From Tenrec ecaudatus (lineage: Eukaryota > Chordata > Mammalia > Afrosoricida > Tenrecidae), in contig NC_134530.1 in assembly GCF_050624435.1 (NCBI RefSeq), positions 145,616,721-145,680,720 on the forward strand: a stretch of 64,000 bases of DNA, written 5' to 3'. The notes under the pieces are model-generated. The model did not search any database, was not told the origin of the DNA, and saw only the letters and a program-made list of their open reading frames with translations. The position numbers and the translations under genes are program-made. Position 1 is the stretch's first letter. Each line of letters begins with the position of its first letter. Positions 12,501-22,247 of the stretch are shown in pieces.

Positions 12501-12977
12501 CTTTTGGAGTGTTTGATTTACACATTCCGTGGGTCTCTCGTTGGTCGCATATATATTTATTATGCTCTACTGTTCTCTTGAGCATTATGTAGTGCCCTTC
12601 CTTGTGTTTTGTTTGGCCTGTATCTTGAGGTCAATTTTGTCAGATATTAAGATTGCTACCCCTGCTTTTTTTGCATTGCCATTTGCTTGGTGTATTTTTC
12701 TCCAGCCTTTAATTCTCGACCTGTTTTTATCTGCAAGCTTGAGATGTGTCTCGTAGGCAGCAGATTGATGGGCTGTTTTCTGAGCCAGTCTGCTAGGCTC
12801 TTCCTTTTAATGCCTCAGTTCAGGCCATTGATATTCAGTGTTATTACATCCATCTGTGGACCCTGTGATGTCATCTTGTACCTTTTGTGTTGGGCATTTT
12901 CCTACCTATCAATCTTATCTGCTTGTGGTGTGTGTGTGGTTTGTTTGCCTTCTTTCCACTATTGAGCCAATGCTATC

Positions 12978-13912
12978 CTAGGGGCTCTTTTCTCTTTCTT
13001 GACCTATGGGTGGAGTTGTTCTATGTGATGGTCTCTTATTAGCCCTCGGTAAGTGTTGATCTTCTGCCCATACTGGATCAGCAAGGATCTTTTGTAGAGC
13101 TGGATTACTTTTTATGTAGTCTTCGAGGTCGTCCTTGTCTGGGAAGACTCTTACTTCTCCATCTATCTTAATAGAGAATTTGACTGGGTAAAGTATTCTT
13201 GGGTTTGCATTGTTTTCCTTCAATTTTTGGAATATGTTACTCCATTCCCTCCTCCTCTTCATTGTTTCCACTGATAGGTCTGAACATACTCTTATTGGGG
13301 TACCTCTATACGTGATTGTTTGCTTTTCCCTAGCTACTTTTATGATCTCCTTTTCCTCATAGTTGGATAATTTGACAATTATGTGTCTTGGTGACTCTTC
13401 TTGGGATTTAGTCTAGCTAGTGTTCTTTCAGCCTCCCAAATAGTTGCCTGGTTTCATTTATTAAGCTGGGGAAGTTTTCTTCTAAGAATTCCCTTGCTAT
13501 TTTTGCTGTTGACTTCTTTGTTGTGTCTTGTTCTGGTAGTCCAAGTATTCTAATATTGTTCTTCTTCATAGCATCAGATATGGCTCTAAAGTTTTCTTCA
13601 GATTCTTTGATCGTCTTATTTGACTGCTTTTCCTATTTCCTGAAGTCTGCTTGATTGTCCTTTAGGTTACTGGTGCGATTCTCTGCCTCTTCAAGTCTGT
13701 TGGCCAAGTCTGTCAATTTACCACTGGATTTTGTTATTTCATTCCTTAAGTTTTTTTATTTCCTGTTGGTGTGTTGCTTTTATCTCCTTTATCATTTCAT
13801 CCTTTTTCTGTATTGCTTCCCTCATATCCTGTAAGACTTCAAGCAGCATTCTGAACATTTCTTTCTGTGGCAGGTCAATATCTGCTTCTTCAATGCACAT
13901 CATTTGGTTCAT
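12978..13912 (-). pseudogene. L1 ORF1, decayed
   Basis: From the ATG at 13912 the frame starts MNQMMCIEEADIDLPQKEM and then a coiled-coil-like, lysine/glutamate-rich part, broken by stops. The C-terminal RNA-binding domain is open over 13271-12978: RREWSNIFQKLKENNANPR, then ILYPVKFSIKIDGEVRVFP, as in mammalian ORF1p. Length about 311 codons, typical of the family. ORF1 ends 125 bases before the ORF2 start. Confidence 0.87.
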
Positions 13913-13914
13913 GG

Positions 13915-14405
13915 TTTCTTATATTAATTTTTGCTCACAAAGATGCACTGGGTTTCATTTTCAGGGGATATCTTATTTTTCCATGAAGAAGAATACAGTA
14001 CATATTTATTGTTGAACAACAACAAAAAAAGGAAATTTATTACCTGTATATGGTACGGTGGTAGTCGTCATCACAAACCAGCATAACCAGACAAACTAGG
14101 AATCCTACAGTATCAAGAATTTCTTGTTACTACCATTATTTCAATGTACAATAATCTATGGTACATTTACTCGCACTTCCTGTCTGTTCCAGTTGCACTG
14201 CGACCAACAGTGAGTGGTGCGGCAGGGCCCACCACTACGGTCCATAGTACAGAGTTACAGTAGCTTTTGGGGGGGGCTTATTATCGAGGAGGCCTTGTGT
14301 TCGGGGAGGTTTTATTTTCAGGGGATGCCTTATATTTTGGCGAGAGGCAAAACTGTAAGTAGGTCTTATTTTCAGGGTATGTCTTACCTTCGGGGAAATA
14401 CAGTA
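13915..14405 (-). mobile_element. Tigger-like MITE inside the L1 (deletion derivative 1)
   Basis: Relative to the larger transposon at 18126-20728 this copy is reversed. It joins about 200 bases of one end (CAGTTTTGCCTC..., GACAGGAAGTGCGAG in reverse) directly to sequence starting TAAATGTACCATAGATTATT, which in the larger copy lies just after the transposase stop. The whole transposase gene is therefore missing. The left terminus has lost part of its inverted repeat. It sits between L1 5'UTR and ORF1. Confidence 0.8.
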
Positions 14406-15305
14406 GATCAGATAATTTTATTCATTTTTCCCCCTACCCTGGCCAGCTAGAATAGAATTGAATTAAATTGTCTCCCTGGCTCTGAGTTCCAGCTCCATGT
14501 TCTGTTAGAATCTTAGATTTGCTTCAGCGGGTCTGTTATGCAAATAGCCTCCAGGCCCTGTAGCTAAAGCTTCTGGCATTCCTCAAGGAGAGTTTCTTCT
14601 TATGCTGATTTATGTTAAGGGACCCCTTCCAAATGCTCCCAGAGCTGAGGAGCAAGGCTGGGGTTTGAGTTTTAACTAATAACATATATTATCCCTCTTT
14701 TTTATATTGTGCTTGTGAGGTGCTCTGATTTGGGTGCTGTCATGCTGACCCCCTGCGGGGAGATCCAGCTTATCAGGGGAGTTGTTTCCTTCTCTGCCAA
14801 TTGGAACTGAATTCCCCCACCCCCCATCCCCCAGACTCTGACTATCCACATATTTTCTCCCACACCATGATCTGCCTCAGGTAAAAACCTGCTTTTTCTT
14901 CTACTCCAAATTATGGCTCCCTGCCACCCCACTCCCCAGGCTATAAGCTTAAGGCAGCTAAGTGCATGGAGAGCTCTGGCGTGGGGTTCTCCTTGTGTCT
15001 GAGATGATGTCCCCTGTGGGGTGTCAGCCTGGACGAAATCGCTACTCCTGGTGAAAAAGCAGGAGGAGTTTTTCAGCAGGAGCCCCTGAGCCCAGCTCGC
15101 TGAACCTAGAGCAATTTAGAGCATTCTTGGTTCTCTTTGTGAGTAGAAATCACAAAAATGGGGTTCAGGAAGACCCAAGTACCCTAATTTTAATTTCAGG
15201 ACTATACCTCCTAGCATCCTTCACCTTACCTCCCAATTTTTCTGGTCTGGCAGTAGGATCTCCTGATAGGTGACTCTTAATTAGTTACCATTTTCCCTGA
15301 GTCTC
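14406..15305 (-). mobile_element. L1 5'UTR
   Basis: About 900 bases between the MITE and the target-site duplication, richer in GC than the rest of the element and without coding content. It is assigned by position: it must belong to the L1 because it lies inside the two 16-bp flanks and upstream of ORF1. The internal promoter of L1 would be here. Confidence 0.7.
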
Positions 15306-15467
15306 GCATCATATCTCTTCTCTAGATGTTTTTGAAATTCAGGTGGGATAGACCCAAAGTAATATTTTGGTTCTTGTGGGCTTGTTTTAATTTTCTTCAG
15401 TTTTATCATTGCATCTGAACAACTGATGGTCTGTGGTGATGATGGTAAGAATGGCATTCATTTAAGT
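15306..15467 (-). mobile_element. RTE/BovB LINE, segment 2
   Basis: Antisense RTE sequence that continues segment 1 exactly: CTGAATTTCAAAAACATCTAG then the duplicated target. It carries the part just upstream of the reverse transcriptase. It is ended by the SPIN insertion. Confidence 0.82.
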
Positions 15468-15656
15468 CACAGGTTCTCAACCTTCTTAATGCCACAACTT
15501 TAATACAGTTCCTCGTGTTGTGGTGACCACCCAATCATAAAATTATTTTCATTGCTACTTCCTACTGTAATTTTGCTACTGTTATGAATCAGATGACCTC
15601 TGTAAAAGGGTCATTTAACCCCAAAGGGGTCATGACCCACAGGTTGAGTACCGCTG
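15468..15656 (+). mobile_element. SPIN (hAT) non-autonomous element, copy 1
   Basis: Begins CACAGGTTCTCAACCTTCTT and ends CAGGTTGAGTACCGCTG, with TTGCTACTGTTATGAATCA inside. These are the ends and core of the short SPIN elements. RTE sequence continues on both sides. No clean 8-bp target duplication can be seen. Confidence 0.88.
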
Positions 15657-15695
15657 TTCGACATCGTCTCTTTCCCCAGACGTAGCATGGTAGAT
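15657..15695 (-). mobile_element. RTE/BovB LINE, segment 3
   Basis: A short piece, CATCGTCTCTTTCCCCAGAC, that bridges the SPIN copy and repeat B and fits between segments 2 and 4 of the RTE. Confidence 0.7.
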
Positions 15696-16678
15696 ATATA
15701 ATTGTTTGTCAATTTGAGGATTAAGAGCGTGGAAGTGAAGGCTAGCTTATCAATCAGGTCATAGCTTATGAGGCCTCTGGGTGGGCATGGCCTTCTCCTG
15801 AGAACTCTGGAAAATCTGGTACTTCCTCCTTGAAGGCGGGAGACATTCTTCTCTGTCTGCCACTGCCTGGGAGACATTCCAGGTGACAAGACACATGGAA
15901 CTACCCTAGTGCCCTGAGCCCGACAAGCCACATGGATGCAACCAGACCTCTGCAGCCGGAGAAGCCACAGAGAGACCCCTGCCAGCGCTGAGATGCATAC
16001 AACACCACTGGACCCAAAGACTTTCTACCCTCTCACTGGCTTGTGATCATCCTGCATCTATTTCCACTGCATGTGTTTTGTGAGTCTGAAGAGGACTTTA
16101 TAGATTGGTATCGGACATATGGGCTAATATCAGACTTATGGCCTTGGACTGGTCTGCATTGGGATGTTTTCTTAATGTTCAATTCCTCTTGAGTATAAAA
16201 TTCTTCCTTATACACATATTGCCGGGTCTTGGCACGAGACTCCATTTTGAGTCCAACGCCTCCATCTTAGCTCTCAAGACTTACCCCTCACTGGCCTCCC
16301 CTCCCTTTGTTGAAACCGCAAGTTCCTGGAACCAGATGTCCCGGAGCCAAGGTGTTCTTTGAAAATATGTTTACTCCACCTGTCCCTGACCTATAGATAA
16401 GTTTAACGACCGTTTCCCTTGTGAAACCCCTGTGTGCGCACGTCCTCCCCAGCTGTGCCTGCCAGCAGGGGGTATAAAAACGCCACCAGAATTTTCCACT
16501 GCGTGGCTTCACTAGCTCAATATCCCGAGTTGCTGAACCCATGCGCAAGCTTCACAATAAAGTCTGCTTTTAAAACTTTGTTAATTGGATCTCTGGTTCT
16601 GTTTCGCGCCCAAATAAACCTTATACATATGTGTGTCCATGGATTTGCTTCTCTAGTTTACCCATACTAACACATGTA
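15696..16678 (+). mobile_element. Interspersed repeat B with nested LTR, copy 1
   Basis: Contains GTGGGCATGGCCTTCTCC, GAGACCCCTGCCAGCGCTGAG, TGTGTTTTGTGAGT and GAAGAGGACTTTATAG, and ends GCTTCTCTAGTTTACCCATA. The same words in the same order occur at 49385-49830. It is split near 16220 by an LTR. Family name unknown; not coding. Confidence 0.75.
16220..16624 (+). mobile_element. Solitary retroviral LTR, class I-like
   Basis: About 405 bases starting TGCCGGG. It shows a TATA box (GGGTATAAAAAC, about 16470), a polyadenylation signal AATAAAGTCTGCTTTTAAA (about 16556) and a T-rich downstream part, the U3-R-U5 order of a gammaretrovirus-type LTR. No internal viral sequence is attached, so it is a solo LTR. 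ACATAT flanks it on both sides (16214-16219 and 16625-16630). It sits inside repeat B. Confidence 0.75.
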
Positions 16679-16679
16679 G

Positions 16680-17660
16680 TAAATTTGATTTCTGAGTATT
16701 CCGTCTGGTGAAGTCCATGTAGTTTTGAAGTACTTTTATCTTGTTGGAAAATGGTATTTTCTATGAACAAGTCATTGCTTTTGCAAAATTTTATCAAGAA
16801 ATTCCTAGTTTCATTTCTATCATCAAGACCATGCTTTCCAAATCCCATTTCTTCCTGTTTGTTTCCAACTTTTGCATTCCAATCACCAATAATTATCCAA
16901 TGCATCTTGGTTGCATGTTTGATAAATTTCCAATGCGAGTAATTCAGAGAATTCTCCAATTTATCACTAGCTTTTGTTGGTGCATAAAGCTGAATACTAT
17001 TTGTATTGACTGGATTTCCTTGAAGGTGGACAGGTATAGTCGGATCAGAGGTAGCAATGTTTTTCATAATAGATTTAGCAAGATCCTTTCTAACAATGAA
17101 TGCCTCACTATTCCCCTTGATCGTGCTATCCCAGCATAGTAATCATGATTTTCTGATTCAAAGTGGTCAATACCCGTCCATTTCAGGTCATCAATGCCTA
17201 GAATATCAATCTTTATGCATTCCATTTCAATTTTAAGGACGTGCAATTTTCTTAAATTTCTACTTCACATATTCCAAGTTCTGTTTCTCCTTATCTTGAG
17301 TAAGGCGAATGAAAATCAAAGGCTCCACTCCCATAGGCCAACTCACGTCACCATAGCTGACTAAACTCCAAAAAAAGTTTCTCTCGTCACATTTTGAGTG
17401 TCCAACAATGTTCTGTTTGCATCCTTTAGGCCTTCAGTATGTGACAGTGTTTCAAAGGTATGCGTAAGGTTTACAGAGGCTCCTTCTTCCAAAATGGGAG
17501 CTGATTACTTCTTCATTGTCTGTTCTTAGTCTGGAAGCTCCACTGAAACCTGTTCACTTTCAGTAACTCTGCTGGCACTTGACATGCTATTGACATAGCT
17601 TCCATCATCACAGCAACACACAAGCCACCACAGTATGACAAAATGACAGACAAGTGGAGG
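16680..17660 (-). mobile_element. RTE/BovB LINE, 5' part with endonuclease (segment 4)
   Basis: Antisense apurinic-type endonuclease is readable: IDILGIDDLKWTGIDHFESE (17246-17064), then HWIIIGDWNAKVGNKQEE, FGKHGLDDRNETRNFLIKFC and NDLFIENTIFQQ (17067-16621). The GDWNAKVG catalytic word is intact; stops occur elsewhere. Upstream, to about 17660, is decayed 5' sequence. Order and orientation match segments 1-3, so all are one element. Confidence 0.85.
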
Positions 17661-17661
17661 G

Positions 17662-17848
17662 TCTGATCTCTGGAAAGGGACATCATCCTTGATAGAGGTC
17701 CAGCAAGAGGGTGACACTCTATAAGAAGGACATAGTTGTTGCAACAATATGCTAAAACAGCAATCACTATGAGGATGGTAGAGGACTGAGAAGTGTTTCA
17801 TTCAGGTCACAATGAGTTAGGACCAACTTAAAGGCACCTAACAATTCA
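17662..17848 (+). mobile_element. RTE 3'-end or RTE-derived SINE tail
   Basis: TCTGGAAAGGGACATCATCC, TTGCAACAATATGCTAAAAC and the end ACTTAAAGGCACCTAACAA match the 3' tail of the same RTE family, here in the plus orientation. It is a separate, 5'-truncated copy or a SINE that borrowed the tail. Confidence 0.65.
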
Positions 17849-17911
17849 TGAGGATTTCCTTCTGACAACTTGGTCAAAGTTTGTTATCAATTATGCTGGT
17901 CTCCTATTAGT

Positions 17912-18062
17912 TGCTAGGTGCCATCAAGTCAGGGGTGACTCATAGCAACTCTATGTACAACAGAATAAAACATGGTCTAGTCCTGCACTATGTCACAATT
18001 GTTATTTTTGAGCCCATTGTTGAAGCCACTGTATCAATCCACCTCAACTCACACTAGATGTT
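17912..18062 (-). mobile_element. RTE 3'-end fragment
   Basis: Reverse copy of the RTE tail: TTGCTAGGTGCCATCAAGTC, CTCATAGCAACTCTATG, GAGCCCATTGTTGAAGCCAC. Same family as the 3' end at 2487. Confidence 0.72.
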
Positions 18063-18479
18063 GAAAATGATCTCTACTCTTTGAAGTTTATGTAGATTTT
18101 AATATCCATTTTAACCTAAATACCATGTTCCCCAAAAGACATCCTTCGAAAATAAGACCTATTTACAGTTTTGCCTCTCACTGAAATATAAGGCATCCCT
18201 CCCGAAAATAAGGCCTCCCTGACAATAAGGCCTCCCGAAGCTACCGTAACTCTGGACCATAGCGGTGGGCACTGCCACGCAGCTCACTGTTGGCCTCAGC
18301 GCAGCCGAACCAGACAGGAAATGCAAGGTCTCTTTTAATCAGAGATCCTGTGCCACCAGGACAAGCTGCCACCTGCTGCTCGCTCTGCCCTGGCGGAGTC
18401 TGTCTGAGTCACAATTCGACAGTGAGCCGTGCGGGGCAAGAGTCGGGCACATTGTGTGGGCACACAGGTGTAGGAGGCA

Positions 18480-19030
18480 ACCACTGATCAAGGTGTTTAC
18501 TAATGGGTGACTATTTAGTCCCCTGTGCCTCTGTGTCTTTGCAGACAAAAGCATTGCAAAATGACTGTTATTTGTGACTTTGCTGCTAAAAACATTGAGA
18601 GATAACATTGAGAGATATCTTTTTGAGGCTCTCTTGAATCTTGCATATCCGTGTGATTGTCTTTGAACTTAGTGCTTTTATTATTCTAAGGTTAAGAAAC
18701 TGTGACTAGTTAAGTAACATTTGCATAGATAAGAGTTTAGGAATGTTTAAGTTCTTTGATGTTTGTTTTGTAACCAATTTCCTTGAGTAAGAAGAGTATA
18801 AAAACCAAGTTTCAAATATACTAGAGACTTCAGTCCATCAGATTGAAGTCCTCCCGAGCCCATGCTTTGTATATATCTTTCTTTTCCTTTCATCCGCACG
18901 CCTCGTTTCCAGCCCAGCTTGATGCGGGATAGCTGGTCTAATCCCCCGCATTACACAGGGGTGACTGAGGTAGGGGGAAATGTCTGATAAAGCGTTGGGG
19001 GTTTGTCTGGTGAAGGTGTCCACTGGCACA
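18480..19030 (+). mobile_element. LTR-like insert with possible primer-binding site
   Basis: A promoter-like GAGTATAAAAACC at about 18798 is followed by GACTTCAGTCC, a T/C-rich run, and near 18988 GATAAAGCGT then TGGGGGTTTGTCTGG. The last word resembles a proline-tRNA primer-binding site, 12 of 18 positions by eye. This is the layout of a retroviral LTR end plus leader. Boundaries are uncertain and no viral gene follows. Confidence 0.45.
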
Positions 19031-19033
19031 GGG

Positions 19034-19150
19034 GTGGGGGGAGGGGGATCACTTAAAATGACACAGGAGGATCAGAAGGGGTTACAAAATGGTAATCTCC
19101 CCCTCTGATCCTCCTGTGTCATTTTAAGTGATCCCTCCCCCCCTTCCCCC
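19034..19150. repeat. Long inverted repeat (hairpin)
   Basis: A 30-base arm at 19047-19076 is perfectly complementary to 19104-19133, with a 27-base spacer; purine and pyrimidine runs extend the stem with mismatches. It lies between the LTR-like insert and the transposase start. Confidence 0.93.
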
Positions 19151-19182
19151 ATACCCCAGTGTCTTTTTTTTACTCCTAGACA

Positions 19183-20444
19183 TGAGTGCAAAAAGAAAAA
19201 GCTACTCCATGGAATACAAGAAAGGAATCGTGGAAGACTCTTTGGGGTCAAAACCTTACTGCTTTCTGCAGAGAAGATGTTGAGTATCCGATTGGTCCAA
19301 AAATGGCGAGCAGAGTATGGTAACCTCATTGAACAAGTGGACTGGGAAATGCTAAAAAGCGCAAATGTGGATCAGGTCAGTAACCATTATTTTCTGAGCT
19401 GGAAGACCTGATCTGTGAATGGGTTGTTGACAGGAGAGCAAAGGCCTTGGTTGTGAAGAGGGCTCAGATTCAAGAATTGGCCCTTGCAATGGCACCACAG
19501 TGTGACGAGAAGACTTCAAAGCATCACAGCACTGGCTAGATAATTTCCTTCAGGGAAGCGAACTGTCTTTAGGAAGATCCACAACATTGTTCAGGCTGGA
19601 AGATGCTCAAGTTATTAAGTGAGCACTTGCGTTCAAGTCCTTTATCGAGGATGCTGACTTCTCTGAATGCAGTCTTTCCAACATGATTGCGATGGATGAA
19701 AATGCAGTGCTTATGGGCCAATCATCCCAAACAACTGAAGATCGAGCGGGGTGCTTCCTCCATGTACATTTCCGCCACTGCTTACGAAAGTGCACGTGTT
19801 TCCCATATTTTGGGAATTCGTCTGGATGGCACTAAAATCCCACCTTTAATCATTTCTAAGGGTAAGAAGGAAAAGATTGAACGTGTTTAGGCATTTTTAT
19901 TTTTGAAACTGAAAAAGCCTGGGCCACACAAGCAGTTATAAGGTTTGTTATGCAAGGGAGCCATAGAGGTCTGTTAGTCTGGGATGCAGCCAGCACTCAC
20001 CGCGCTAAAGGCATGAAGACGTTTCTTCAGGAAAGAAAAATAGATCAAATAATGATTCCCGCAGGAATGACAGCCTATCTCCACTCTTGATATTGCAATA
20101 AACAAGCCATTCAAGGACAGTTTGCGCATAGAAATTAATGACTACATTGAAAATAGAATGGAGAGAAATCAGCGTGGAAACTTTGTAAAACCTAAACTGC
20201 AGAGGTTGTGACTTGGGTGAAGGATTCAAGGGAGACAATCACTGACAGTTGCATTGCAAATGCAGTACGAGCAGCCCTCCTTGACAAGAGGTCCTCGTTT
20301 AAGGACAGTGATATTGCTAAACATGAGAGATTTGGTCCACTGATTCTGAAAGAAATGGAGTCACAGGAAAGTCACCAGAAAATTCAGGGTTTGGATTGTT
20401 ATGATGATGTTCCAGAAGATGATGACATGACTATCATTGAATAA
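19183..20444 (+). pseudogene. DDE transposase, pogo/Tigger type, broken
   Basis: The frame starts MSAKRKSYSMEYKKGIVEDS, an N-terminal DNA-binding helix-turn-helix of the CENP-B/pogo kind. Further pieces in order are KRKCGSG, a second helix-turn-helix region, then the catalytic core. The three acidic residues of the DDD triad are readable: MDE (AMDENAVLMG), VWDAASTH, and LDIAINKPFKD. The C-terminus ends DDVPEDDDMTIIE with a stop at 20444. About 420 codons, but with several frameshifts and stops (for example near 19260, 19330, 19618, 19890 and 20090). Not active. Confidence 0.82.
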
Positions 20445-20734
20445 ATGAGTAAATGTACCATAGATTATTTTACATGGAAATAATGGTAGTAACAAGAAAT
20501 TCTTGATACTGTAGGATTCCCAGTTTGTCTGGTTATGCTGGTTTGTGATGACAACTACTACCGTACTATACACAGGTAATACATTTCTTTTTTTGTTGTT
20601 GAACAATAAATGTGTACCGTATTCTTCTTTATGGAAACATAAGACATCCCCTGAAAATAAGACCTAGTGCATCTTTGGGAGCAAAAATTAATATAAGACA
20701 CTGTCTTATTTTTGAGGAAACAGTATATGTACAT

Positions 20735-21258
20735 ATAATCTCCAACATAACAAATAAACAGCTATTAAGTCTATAGAGCAGTAAAAATGGCTCAGTGCAA
20801 CTCACTTCCATGAGACAGTTAATACACTGGCAGGCCTTCAAGTCACGAGGGCTGCTGGATTCAAATCAAGGAAACAGACAGCTGAGTCCTCTGTAGAGCA
20901 ATTCAGGCTATCTGGCTAAGGCAGCAAACAGCAAGGCAGGTCACCAACAGTCAGCCAGATGACAGGGTCCATCGATCCCCAGCTCAAATGATGTATACTC
21001 TAGTAGTGTGGTAAAGCAGGTCTTGAAGGAACCTTAAACTTACAGCAACACAGTCCATGGGTTGGGTTTCCCACAGGCAGTGTAACTCACAAGTTGAGAC
21101 AGAGAAGTAGCTAATGCAGCTGCACACTGGTCTCATCATCAAAGAGCTAGAGACAAAAAAGGTGAGGCTTGCTGAGCCATTAATCTCTCTACCCTTCAAT
21201 TAAACTTCCCCTCAATTAATCCCACATGTTCATTGTCCAGGTTGGCACAATAAACCTA
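20735..21258 (+). mobile_element. Interspersed repeat A, copy 2
   Basis: Shares CAATTCAGGCTATCTGG, CAGCAAGGCAGGTCACCAAC, GTAAAGCAGGTCTTGAAGGA and CCACAGGCAGTGTA with the copy at 5843-6330. It ends GGTTGGCACAATAAACCTAC. It fills the gap between the transposon and the next MITE. Confidence 0.75.
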
Positions 21259-21261
21259 CCT

Positions 21262-21598
21262 ACCCTGTTTCCCCGAAAATAAGACAGTGTCATATTAATT
21301 TTTGCTCCGAAAGATGCGCCAAGTCTTATTTTCAGTGGATGTCTTATTTTTCCATGGAGAAGAATATGCTACACATTTATTGTTTTATTAAAAGAGAGTT
21401 CGCACTTCCTGTCTGTTCCGGCTGCGCTGACGCCAACAGTGAGCTGCGCAGCAGCGCCCGCCGCTATGGTCCAGTGTCCAGAGTTATGGTTGTTTCCGGG
21501 GGCCTTATTTTTAGGGGAATGCCTTGTATTTCAGTGAGAGGCAAAACTGTAAGTCGGTCTTACTTTCGGGGGTCTCTTACTTTCGGGAAAACAGGTAT
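21262..21598 (-). mobile_element. Tigger-like MITE (deletion derivative 2)
   Basis: Begins GTTTCCCCGAAAATAAGACA and ends TTACTTTCGGGAAAACAGGT, the inverted ends of the transposon at 18126-20728. Internally ATTGTTTTATTAAAAGAGAG joins the two ends at points different from those in the 13915 copy, so it is an independent deletion product. Confidence 0.85.
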
Positions 21599-22017
21599 CA
21601 CAACTTTTAAACTTAGAAAGACACTAATAAGCTAAAATCTATTCAACTCTCATTTTGTACCAAGTCTGTACTGGCTACTACTGAAGAGATTCTTTCTCAC
21701 TTGAATTTAGTGAGGACGTACAACGTGAAATGTCATGCTAAGAATCTACAATATCTAACTTACTAGGTTGGACAAAAATTGAGTTTCTTCCTGTGGACCC
21801 AAGATGAAAAAAGGAAGTAAGATATTTTCATTATCAGTGAGTATCTGACAATTTATTCCAAAAGGCAAACATTAACACAAAATTGATTTAGAAATGCCTG
21901 ATCAATCTATCTGAGCTATGGCATCTGATGCTAGAAGCAAGATATAGTCTGAAGGGAGGAATGATTGTATTCCACCAGTTTAGTCTGTTACTTATTAGAG
22001 AATGGGCATTTTATCCC

Positions 22018-22225
22018 GTGGAGCCCCTGGGTGGTGCCACGTTCAATGTCCTCAGCTGCTAACCAAGAAGTTGGAGGTTTAAGTCCATCCAGAGAGATGA
22101 GTTGGAAGAAAGGCCTGTTGATCTTTGGGTACTTGTGAATAATCAGCAGAGTGGAGCTCAGTGACGTACCCTGATATGCCCGTGGCTGCCATCAATTGAC
22201 TAAATAGCAACTGGCTTCTGCTGGC
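22018..22225 (+). mobile_element. AfroSINE, diverged
   Basis: GGAGCCCCTGGGTGGTGCC, then CAGCTGCTAACCAAGAAG with its GGAGGTTTAAGTCC box B-like word. The second half is decayed. Confidence 0.7.
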
Positions 22226-22247
22226 ATCTTATCCTCTCTTGGCTATT

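Larger units (their letters stand above)
7210..12853 (-). pseudogene. L1 ORF2 (endonuclease/reverse transcriptase), decayed
   Basis: The start ATG at 12853 gives MDVITLNINGLN, the endonuclease beginning. Segments then appear in order: a linker 12156-11506, the reverse transcriptase core near 10919-10731 where the catalytic Y/FADD is FTDD, and the C-terminal [19 protein letters not shown] part at 10303-10031. The end of the C-terminal domain is at about 7700-7210. It is interrupted by the HDGF retrocopy (7727-9589). Multiple stops and frameshifts and the altered catalytic motif make it inactive. Confidence 0.88.
4388..15305 (-). mobile_element. Full-length afrotherian L1 with nested insertions
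   Basis: Antisense L1 inserted in the RTE. In element order: 5'UTR (15305-14406), a MITE, ORF1 (13912-12978), ORF2 (12853 to about 7210) and a long 3'UTR to about 4429, then an A-rich tail and about 25 extra bases with a second A-rich end. The flanks GCATCATATCTCTTCT at 4372-4387 and 15306-15321 are identical, a 16-bp target-site duplication, and the RTE sequence is continuous across them. Removing the three insertions (repeat at 5843, HDGF copy, MITE) leaves about 8.1 kb. Both ORFs carry many stops, so the copy is dead. Confidence 0.92.
18126..20728 (+). mobile_element. pogo/Tigger-like DNA transposon with decayed transposase
   Basis: Ends show the family's reversed-repeat words: CCGAAAATAAGACC-type motifs at 18150-18230 and GAAAATAAGACCTAGTGC to GTCTTATTTTTGAGGAAACA at the right end. 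Between them is a transposase gene (19183-20444). An LTR-like insert lies at about 18480-19030. Two internally deleted relatives in the window, at 13915 and 21262, share both ends. Family name is uncertain; the transposase type points to the pogo/Tigger branch of Tc1/mariner. Confidence 0.82.
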
